Assembly: GCA_900556885.1 (NCBI GenBank)
Contig: UNSQ01000021.1
Span: 1-11,438, forward strand
Direction: 5' to 3'
Source: Candidatus Saccharimonadota bacterium
GTDB taxonomy: Bacteria; Patescibacteriota; Saccharimonadia; Saccharimonadales; Saccharimonadaceae
DNA length: 11,438 nt
Shown here: piece after piece, positions 6,058-11,438 of the stretch
Layout: every line of letters starts with the position of its first letter
Numbering within the stretch: the stretch's first letter is position 1
Position numbers and translations under genes: made by a program
Notes under the pieces: model-generated
Told to the model about the DNA's origin: nothing
Database searches by the model: none
The model's input: only the letters and a program-made list of their open reading frames with translations

Positions 6058-6411
6058 ATGCCAATCATCAAATCCGCCATCAAGCGTGCTAAACAAACCT
6101 TAAAGCGCCGCGAGCGAAACATCAGCATTAAAAAAGACATTAAGACTGCTGTTAAAGCTTTCTCTGCAGAACCAAGCGCAAAGACTCTTGCTGCAGCACA
6201 AAGCGAAATCGACACCGCTGTTAAAAAAGGCTTGATTAAGAAAAACACTGCCGCTCGCCGAAAGAGCGCATTGAGCAAAATCGCTAAAAAAGCAGGTGTT
6301 ACATTAGAAGCTGCTACTAAAAAACCAGCCGCAAAGCCAGCAACAGCAAAGAAAACTGCCGCTAAAAAAGCTCCAGCAAAGAAGCCAGCTGCTAAGAAAT
6401 CTGAAAAATAA
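6058..6411 (+). CDS. rpsT: 30S ribosomal protein S20 with histone-like Lys/Ala tail
   Basis: Primary 16S rRNA-binding protein of the small subunit, an elongated three-helix bundle. 117 residues, against a usual 85-90. The first ~86 residues are a standard S20: MPIIKSAIKRAKQTLKRRERN, then KKDIKTAVKAF, and VKKGLIKKNTAARRKSALSK. From about residue 87 to the end it has a tail made almost wholly of Lys, Ala, Pro and Thr (KKPAAK/KKTAAKKAPAKK words), like histone H1 or AlgP-type tails. The ATG has a good Shine-Dalgarno (AAAGGAG). It is convergent with holA, a common arrangement in bacteria. Ends in TAA before a strong terminator. The tail is in frame and unbroken, so it is part of the gene rather than a sequencing artefact at the stop. 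Confidence 0.96.
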   Translation: MPIIKSAIKRAKQTLKRRERNISIKKDIKTAVKAFSAEPSAKTLAAAQSEIDTAVKKGLIKKNTAARRKSALSKIAKKAGVTLEAATKKPAAKPATAKKTAAKKAPAKKPAAKKSEK

Positions 6412-6428
6412 TCTGTAAAGATTACTAG

Positions 6429-6464
6429 AAAATACCCCGGAATTAACTGGGGTATTTTTATTTT
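6429..6464. terminator. Intrinsic terminator of rpsT, probably also serving holA
   Basis: Arms AAAATACCCC (6429-6438) and GGGGTATTTT (6449-6458), a perfect 10-bp stem with a 10-nt loop, followed on the plus strand by TATTTT. The right arm touches the holA stop codon (6458-6460). On the minus strand the arm also ends in TTTT, so it can end holA transcription too. Confidence 0.85.
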
Positions 6465-7360
6465 CCAATTCCAACCAGTGCCGCCTCCACAATTAGCCAC
6501 GGATTTACAGAAGTTGTTTTCATTTGCAAGTCCGCCCGAAGTAGTGCGTCATTTATCCTTTTCAGTTTTTTCTTATCGACACCTTTTGCTGAAGACGCCA
6601 ATTTTCGTAAAACATACGGATTAGCCGAAAAATCCGAAGCCACCGACTTACTGTCGCCGCCAGCCAAAACTAACGCCGTCAAGTTAGTTGCCTGCGAGGC
6701 GAGCAACCCCATTGTCTGATAAGCGCCATCAACGCCACTTTCCGACTCCAAATAGCTAATTATATCGTGAACTCTACCATAATCACCCGCCAGCGCCGAA
6801 ACAAACAAATCAAACATATTCTCCGTCCTCGCCAGAGGTATGAAGTTGTCAATTAAATCATCCGTCACCTTCTCCGCCAGCGCCAATTGATCCAAAAAAT
6901 TGCTTAGTCGCAACTGATCAAATCCCAAACGATCAATAATTATCTCTGCTTGACGATTCGTTAACTCACACTCGCGAACCTTCGCCTCCGCTACGCACCA
7001 CTTTAAAAGCTGCGGTTTTTGACGATCACTAAGCGGTGAAAATTCCTGAACTTTGGCATTTTTCTGCAGCCACTTATACGTTTTCGTTCGCTTATCAATT
7101 TTATCTTCCACCAGAATAATCGTCCTGTCATCGTCAAACTTCATATCTGGAAGTTGCGACCAAATCTCAGAATTTTCGCCTAGTTTTGAAATCAAATACA
7201 CCGACGAGTTCATAAACAGCGTCTGCCCAATTGCTATTTCCTGCATTCCCGACAACGTTAAATCTTCGCCATCATGTCGCGCCACTTTTTCATCGCCGAT
7301 CAGCTTAGCAATTGCCCGCCGTTTCTCGAATTCGTTTTCGCCGTAAAAAAGGTAAATCAC
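6458..7360 (-). CDS. holA: DNA polymerase III subunit delta
   Basis: The delta subunit is the wrench of the clamp loader: it opens the beta sliding clamp and forms the pentamer with gamma/tau and delta-prime. 300 residues from the GTG at 7358-7360, somewhat shorter than the ~340 of E. coli. The N-terminus IYLFYGENEFEKRRAI is the family signature. Later family blocks are ENMFDLFVSALAGDY (about 184-198), SANPYVLRKLA and a final LRADLQMKTTSVNPWLIVEAAL. There is no Walker A motif, as expected for delta. Start choice: the GTG overlaps the mutM TGA as GTGA and has GGAGG at 7365-7369 with 4 nt spacing. A longer frame from a TTG at 7387 adds nine residues not seen in the family. The 4-nt overlap implies translational coupling with mutM. 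Confidence 0.93.
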   Translation of the reverse strand: MIYLFYGENEFEKRRAIAKLIGDEKVARHDGEDLTLSGMQEIAIGQTLFMNSSVYLISKLGENSEIWSQLPDMKFDDDRTIILVEDKIDKRTKTYKWLQKNAKVQEFSPLSDRQKPQLLKWCVAEAKVRECELTNRQAEIIIDRLGFDQLRLSNFLDQLALAEKVTDDLIDNFIPLARTENMFDLFVSALAGDYGRVHDIISYLESESGVDGAYQTMGLLASQATNLTALVLAGGDSKSVASDFSANPYVLRKLASSAKGVDKKKLKRINDALLRADLQMKTTSVNPWLIVEAALVGIGK

Positions 7361-8235
7361 TTCGCCTCCACTTGGCAAACTGGACAAATATGCGTACCGC
7401 GTCCAGAAACCTTCATCTTTACAATCTCTTGATCAGGATGTCGATGACACGGCTGACCTTCCCGACGAAATACGTGCGCAAATGATAGATAATTACCCTT
7501 CCTACCTTCAGCGTCAACATAATTTTTATCCGTCGAACCGCCCTGATCAATGCTCAATTGCAAAATCTGGCGCAGTTCGTTAAACAAATCTTCCAATTGG
7601 TCATCGCTAACATTTCTAACACGCGTCTGAGGGTGGATTTTTGCAGCCCACAAAGCTTCATCGGCATAAATATTACCAACTCCAGCGATTACCGACTGAT
7701 CAAGAAACGCTGGCTTTATCATAGAATTTTGCCGACGACGAATTCGCTTAATAAAGTCACCCGCCTCAGTTTTTTTATCGAGCGGTTCCGGCCCAACTTT
7801 CTGCATAAACGGCAAATTTTCTATCTCATCAGTCGGCATCAATTTCATCCAGCCAAACTTACGCTGATCATTGAAAAACAAGTGCGAACCATCCGCAAAA
7901 TCAATTTGCACACGCGTCGACTTATCTGGCAATTCACCAATCAAACTATCATTCGGATGACCACCAGCAAAACTATTAGCCCCACGAAAGATCAATTGCC
8001 CAGTCATCTTAAGATGTATCACCAGCGAATAACGCGTATCAAGATCAATCATCAACACTTTTGCGCGACGTCGCACCGCCGTTACATGCGCACCATATAA
8101 AAATTGCTGAACGTCTGTGGGTGAATTCGGAAAACTCTTTGGTGAATCAAATACCGTCGTTCGCACAACAGCCTGACATGGCAATAAATCCGCCAAACCG
8201 CGACGAACTGTCTCAACTTCGGGTAGCTCGGGCAT
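7357..8235 (-). CDS. mutM: Formamidopyrimidine-DNA glycosylase (Fpg/MutM)
   Basis: Bifunctional glycosylase/AP lyase that removes 8-oxoguanine and formamidopyrimidines from DNA. 292 residues, slightly longer than the usual ~270. After Met removal it starts PELPEVE, with the catalytic N-terminal Pro and Glu. Lys59 in RRAKVLMIDLD is the conserved basic residue. The helix-two-turn-helix block is FLDQSVIAGVGNIYADEALW (about 178-196). The C-terminal zinc finger runs 263-287, with the conserved Arg279 in SGRGTHICP. The second zinc ligand is unusual: the normal PCxxCG reads PCHRHPD, so His266 replaces Cys, giving a C-H-C-C set. The ATG at 8233-8235 has a modest AGGA at 8244-8247 that overlaps the stop of the upstream gene. 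Ends in TGA, which shows TGA is a stop in this genome. Confidence 0.97.
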   Translation of the reverse strand: MPELPEVETVRRGLADLLPCQAVVRTTVFDSPKSFPNSPTDVQQFLYGAHVTAVRRRAKVLMIDLDTRYSLVIHLKMTGQLIFRGANSFAGGHPNDSLIGELPDKSTRVQIDFADGSHLFFNDQRKFGWMKLMPTDEIENLPFMQKVGPEPLDKKTEAGDFIKRIRRRQNSMIKPAFLDQSVIAGVGNIYADEALWAAKIHPQTRVRNVSDDQLEDLFNELRQILQLSIDQGGSTDKNYVDAEGRKGNYLSFAHVFRREGQPCHRHPDQEIVKMKVSGRGTHICPVCQVEAK

Positions 8236-8245
8236 TCGGCAAGTC

Positions 8246-8893
8246 CTATAGCTTAAACAAAGCTTCTTCTTGACTTAGGCCAATTCCAGCCGCCATTTTC
8301 TTGCCGTCAGGAATTTGCTTCAAAAACATATCCAAAATCTCGTTCACGTTAGCTTGCGCCGAGCCCTTAGAGCCGCTACAATCCGACGTCCACAGACTCT
8401 TCACAACGGAATTGTCCTTCAAAGTTTCGAATTTGTAAATTTTACCGCTAGCACAAATTCCTCGTAAATCATTTTGCTGCTCAGTCAGCGGCGTACCCTC
8501 CATCATTTTTCGCTTATCAAGCGCATAAACCAACTCCGTATAAGCCTTGCTGTTATTGTCCAATTTTTTCTCTGCAATCGGCTTATCCAAATATCCCTCG
8601 TACGTTGTCATTTCGCGAGATTCTGGCGAAATAGTGATGCTATATGAGCGAAAATTCTCATTCGCTACAATCGGTCCGCGTACCGTCAATCGAACCGCGT
8701 TTCCCACGTCCGTCGACAACAAAGCAACTTGCCCTACGTTAACATTCTGATCCGTTGTTTGACCTGAATCGTTTTTGCCAAATAATGCTCGACCAATCGC
8801 AATAACCGCTGCTACCGCCACAACCGTGATAACAATAACCAGCAAAATTGGTACAAATCGAGAAAATGAATTTCGTCGTTGAATGTATTTCAT
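8246..8893 (-). CDS. Single-pass membrane-anchored protein of unknown function
   Basis: 215 residues. A short basic N-terminus (MKYIQRRNSFSR) is followed by one hydrophobic helix (about 13-34), typical of an uncleaved anchor with the rest outside the membrane. The outer part (about 40-215) is soluble, with mixed beta-type segments (AVRLTVRGPIVANENFRSYSI, about 66-86) and a helical C-terminus. It has only two Cys (147 and 172), which could form a disulfide. I do not recognise the family. It lies between polA and mutM on the same strand, 21 nt after polA and 10 nt before mutM, yet it has its own extended -10 promoter and seems leaderless. Its context among repair genes need not mean a repair role; a membrane protein could simply be carried in the operon. 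Ends in TAG. Confidence 0.85.
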   Translation of the reverse strand: MKYIQRRNSFSRFVPILLVIVITVVAVAAVIAIGRALFGKNDSGQTTDQNVNVGQVALLSTDVGNAVRLTVRGPIVANENFRSYSITISPESREMTTYEGYLDKPIAEKKLDNNSKAYTELVYALDKRKMMEGTPLTEQQNDLRGICASGKIYKFETLKDNSVVKSLWTSDCSGSKGSAQANVNEILDMFLKQIPDGKKMAAGIGLSQEEALFKL

Positions 8894-8899
8894 GGCGTA

Positions 8900-8908
8900 A
8901 TTATACCA
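8900..8908 (-). promoter_or_regulatory. Extended -10 promoter, predicted leaderless, for the membrane protein-mutM-holA unit
   Basis: Minus strand TGGTATAAT, with TATAAT at 8900-8905, inside the 21-nt gap after polA. The six bases TACGCC separate it from the ATG, so the expected start (7 nt downstream) is the A of the ATG at 8893. No -35 (GGGGCG at 17 bp) and no Shine-Dalgarno. It resembles the rpsO promoter, which reads TGGTATAATTAC as well. Confidence 0.55.
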
Positions 8909-8914
8909 TATTTT

Positions 8915-11438
8915 CTACACTTCGCCCCAATTTACGCCCGTACCGACATCTACTTTCAATTTAATCGGTAATTCCGGACAAACGCCTTCCATTTCCGCTT
9001 TCATAATCTCGCTGACTTTTTGGACGTCTTCAGGTTTGCATTCCACCAAAATCGAATCATGAACTTGTAAAATCGCATCAGCCAAGCCCGACAATTTATC
9101 CTCCAGCCGAATCATTGCCAATTTCATCAAATCCGCTTCCGTGCCTTGAATCGGCATATTCATCGCAGCTCTTTCCGCCGAAGATCGCACCATAAAATTA
9201 CTCGATTTTACATCAGGCGTTGGTCGTCGCCTGCCGAAATACGTTTCAACAAATCCCTGTTCTCGTGCTTGAGTTAAAATTTTGTCCAAGTACTGACGAA
9301 TCGGCTTTCGCACCTCAAAATAATGATCAATAAACTTTTTCGCCTCTGTAAATGACATTCCCGTAGCCGCCGCCAAACCGTGCGGGCTCATTCCGTAAAG
9401 TACACCAAAATTGATCACTTTCGCTGCTCGACGCTGAGATTTGCTCACTTCGTCAATTGATATTCCGTATGTTTCCGCCGCCGTTTTTGCGTGAATATCA
9501 ACATCGCTATTAAAGTCTTCAATCAACTTCTCGTCGCCCGCCAACACAGCCGCCAGCCTCAGCTCAAATTGCGAATAATCCGCGCCGACAAAAACTTTGC
9601 CATCACTCGGAACAAACGCCTGACGAATTTTCCTGCCCAGTTCAGTCCGCACCGGAATATTCTGTAAGTTCGGATTTGTGCTGCTTAGCCGCCCCGTGCT
9701 GGTTACGTCCTGATTAAACGTGGTGTGAATTCGCCCATCAGTCGCCATCAATTTTGGTAACGCCTCAATGTACGTGCTGATCAATTTGGTCAATTCTCGA
9801 TATCGCTCAATCAACTCGATAATCTGATGTTGCCCGCGTAATTTATCCAGCTCTTTCTGACCTGTTGAATATCCAGTTTTTCCCTTTTTTATGCCCGCGG
9901 TTGGTAATTGCAATTTGGTAAACAAAACCTCAGAAAGTTGCGCTGGGCTAGACGCATTAAACTCGTATCCAGCCATGGAATACATTTGTTGTTCAAGCCC
10001 ACCAACTTCCGCCGCCAGCTCATCGCCCATCTGTTTTAATAGCGTGTCGTCCAACTTCATACCGCGTTTTTCCATCTGGAATAGCGCCCAAATTACTGGA
10101 AAATCAAACTCGTAAGCCACGCGCGCAATTTGCGAATTGTTTGACATGTAAACTTTTTGTTCACGATAAATTTTATGCAAGCGAGCCAATTGATAAGGCG
10201 CGGAATTGTCATCAGAAAAATCACCAGACAGCGCATTCAAACTACGATCGCGCTTCAGTGGATCAATCAAAAACGCCGCCTGCCCAACGTCCCAAACCTC
10301 ATGAAAACGCACCGCCACGCCATGATTATCCAGCGCATGATACAACTGCTTAACGTCCGCCGCGATCACAGTTCCCTGCGCCAGTAATTGCCACACAGAT
10401 TGACTAATTTCATCAATTTTCGCCGTCCACGCTGACTCAGGATTCGAGCTTATGTAAATCACGTCAGGCTCCGACGAATCGATATATATTATATTTTCCG
10501 CCTCAAACATCGGCATGTCGGGCAATTTTTCAATTCGTGGAATATCCAACTTCGGTTCTTCTTTTTTCTCATTTTCCGCCGTTTGCATTGTTTTTGGCAG
10601 TCGTCCAATTAGCGAATTAAACTCCAACTTCTGCAGAATTTCCGTTACTCGCGCAAAATCGCAATCATTAACATCCGCCACATCCCAATCCAGCTCAATC
10701 GGCGCGTCCGTCCAAATTTCCGCCACTTGCTTGGTCAAATATGCCGACTCACGACCATTTTCCAACTTCGTTCGCAAAGCGCCTTTTTGCTCGTCCAAAT
10801 GCTCATAAACTCCGTCCAGAGTTTCATATTCTTGCAATAATTTCACCGCCGTCTTCTCGCCAATTCCCGGCACTCCCGGTAAATTGTCACTAGAATCACC
10901 CTTCAAAGCCTTCAGGTCTAAAAATTGCTCCGTCCGAATTCCATATTTTTCTTCAAAATATTCCGCCGTAAACTCCTCGATATTTCTCAAGCCATTTTTC
11001 ATAGCGTAAACTTTGGTCATTGGTGATATCAATTGCAATGCGTCCAAATCCGACGTTATCAAGCACGTTTCAATTCCGCGAGATTCCGCTTGCCTGGCAA
11101 ACGCGCCCATAATATCGTCCGCCTCGTAATCATCAATTTCATAAAGCGGCCAACCAAATGCATCGAGCAACTCGTGTAAAATCGGAATTTGCTGGTAAAA
11201 ATCATCTGGCGCTGGCTTGCGACCAGCTTTATATTCTGGATATAATTCCCGCCGCTTGCGAATATTCGTGCCTCGTTTATCCCAAGCTACCGCCACATAA
11301 TCCGGCTCCAATTTCTTAATTAACTCAATTGCCAAACTTACAAATCCATACACACCACCAGTCGGAGTTCCGTCAGCCATCGACAATCCCGGCATAGCAT
11401 AATAACCTCGGTAAAACACCGACTTTCCATCAATAACC
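8915..11438 (-). CDS. polA: DNA polymerase I, 5' end cut by window edge
   Basis: Repair and Okazaki-fragment polymerase. About 840 residues are visible and the frame is open at the edge; VIDGKSVFYRGYYAMPG at the edge matches the usual N-terminus, so only a few residues are missing. The GTG at 11417-11419 lies inside this motif and is not the start. Numbering from that Val: the 5'-nuclease (FEN) domain has YEADD (98-102), SDLDA (123-127) and KGDSSDNLPGVPGIG (173-187). The middle region (about 300-430) is a shrunken 3'-5' exonuclease fold without the DxE metal motif, so proofreading is probably absent. Polymerase motif A is ADYSQFELR (613-621), and the O-helix is RRAAKVINFGVLYG with Phe671, as in E. 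coli F762. Motif C is QVHDSILVE, with Ser789 where most Pol I have Glu after the catalytic Asp788. Ends in TAG, 21 nt before the next gene. Confidence 0.97.
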   Translation of the reverse strand, partial: VIDGKSVFYRGYYAMPGLSMADGTPTGGVYGFVSLAIELIKKLEPDYVAVAWDKRGTNIRKRRELYPEYKAGRKPAPDDFYQQIPILHELLDAFGWPLYEIDDYEADDIMGAFARQAESRGIETCLITSDLDALQLISPMTKVYAMKNGLRNIEEFTAEYFEEKYGIRTEQFLDLKALKGDSSDNLPGVPGIGEKTAVKLLQEYETLDGVYEHLDEQKGALRTKLENGRESAYLTKQVAEIWTDAPIELDWDVADVNDCDFARVTEILQKLEFNSLIGRLPKTMQTAENEKKEEPKLDIPRIEKLPDMPMFEAENIIYIDSSEPDVIYISSNPESAWTAKIDEISQSVWQLLAQGTVIAADVKQLYHALDNHGVAVRFHEVWDVGQAAFLIDPLKRDRSLNALSGDFSDDNSAPYQLARLHKIYREQKVYMSNNSQIARVAYEFDFPVIWALFQMEKRGMKLDDTLLKQMGDELAAEVGGLEQQMYSMAGYEFNASSPAQLSEVLFTKLQLPTAGIKKGKTGYSTGQKELDKLRGQHQIIELIERYRELTKLISTYIEALPKLMATDGRIHTTFNQDVTSTGRLSSTNPNLQNIPVRTELGRKIRQAFVPSDGKVFVGADYSQFELRLAAVLAGDEKLIEDFNSDVDIHAKTAAETYGISIDEVSKSQRRAAKVINFGVLYGMSPHGLAAATGMSFTEAKKFIDHYFEVRKPIRQYLDKILTQAREQGFVETYFGRRRPTPDVKSSNFMVRSSAERAAMNMPIQGTEADLMKLAMIRLEDKLSGLADAILQVHDSILVECKPEDVQKVSEIMKAEMEGVCPELPIKLKVDVGTGVNWGEV

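Noticed and set aside
5973..6500. Long minus-strand open frame (175 codons) opposite rpsT, rich in Ala/Phe
   Set aside because: It is the antisense shadow of the Lys/Ala-rich rpsT gene; it runs through the rpsT promoter and the terminator and has no ribosome binding site.
7357..7359. TGA read as glycine (code 25, as in Gracilibacteria/SR1)
   Set aside because: MutM ends here right after its zinc finger and holA begins in the overlapping GTGA, so TGA works as a stop.
7361..7387. N-terminal extension of HolA from a TTG at 7387
   Set aside because: The GTG at 7360 has GGAGG, a GTGA overlap with mutM, and begins at the conserved IYLFYG.
7558..8100. Plus-strand 180-codon frame opposite mutM
   Set aside because: Shadow of a well-conserved gene; no Shine-Dalgarno or promoter, and low-quality composition.
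11417..11419. GTG as the start of polA
   Set aside because: The frame continues upstream to the window edge with VIDGKS, part of the conserved Pol I N-terminus; the true start is just outside.

Overview
The window looks like a chromosomal housekeeping region from a streamlined bacterium of the candidate phyla radiation, most plausibly a Saccharibacteria (TM7)-type organism. The reasons are a compact layout, short ribosomal and RNA-modification proteins (TruB without a PUA domain), a sortase, abundant single-pass membrane proteins of unknown function, and use of TGA as a real stop (mutM ends in TGA right after its zinc finger), which argues against the UGA=Gly code of Gracilibacteria/SR1. The taxonomic call is inference; no rRNA or marker tree was available. 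No phage, IS, CRISPR, tRNA or rRNA was seen.

Left part (1-4.2 kb): a partial Pro/Gln-rich membrane protein lies downstream of pnp (PNPase), both on the minus strand. A plus-strand sortase follows, then minus-strand rpsO (S15) and truB. A hairpin between the convergent sortase and rpsO probably terminates both. In many bacteria truB, rpsO and pnp are neighbours in the nusA-infB-rbfA-(nrnA-like DHH)-truB-ribF-rpsO-pnp array, so the sortase is the intruder here.

Middle (4.2-6.5 kb): the gene upstream of truB is in the place usually held by the NrnA-type DHH nuclease. It is recognisably that fold, but almost every metal-binding residue has been lost and the DHHA1 half is replaced by about 300 residues of acidic/lysine-rich and Pro/Ala-rich sequence. 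I regard it as the most interesting object in the window. Divergent from it is rpsT (S20), which carries an unusual histone-H1-like Lys/Ala/Pro tail and ends in a bidirectional terminator shared with holA.

Right part (6.5-11.4 kb): a minus-strand replication/repair cluster runs polA (5' end cut by the window edge), a membrane-anchored protein of unknown function, mutM (Fpg) and holA (Pol III delta). The last two are translationally coupled through a GTGA overlap.

Promoter-like sites can be read upstream of seven genes. Several have an extended -10 (TGnTATAAT). For sortase and the unknown membrane protein, the predicted transcription start falls exactly on the A of the ATG, and for rpsO it falls 3 nt before it, none with a Shine-Dalgarno sequence. 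pnp, rpsT, holA and the partial gene instead have clear Shine-Dalgarno sequences. The locus therefore seems to mix leaderless and leadered translation.
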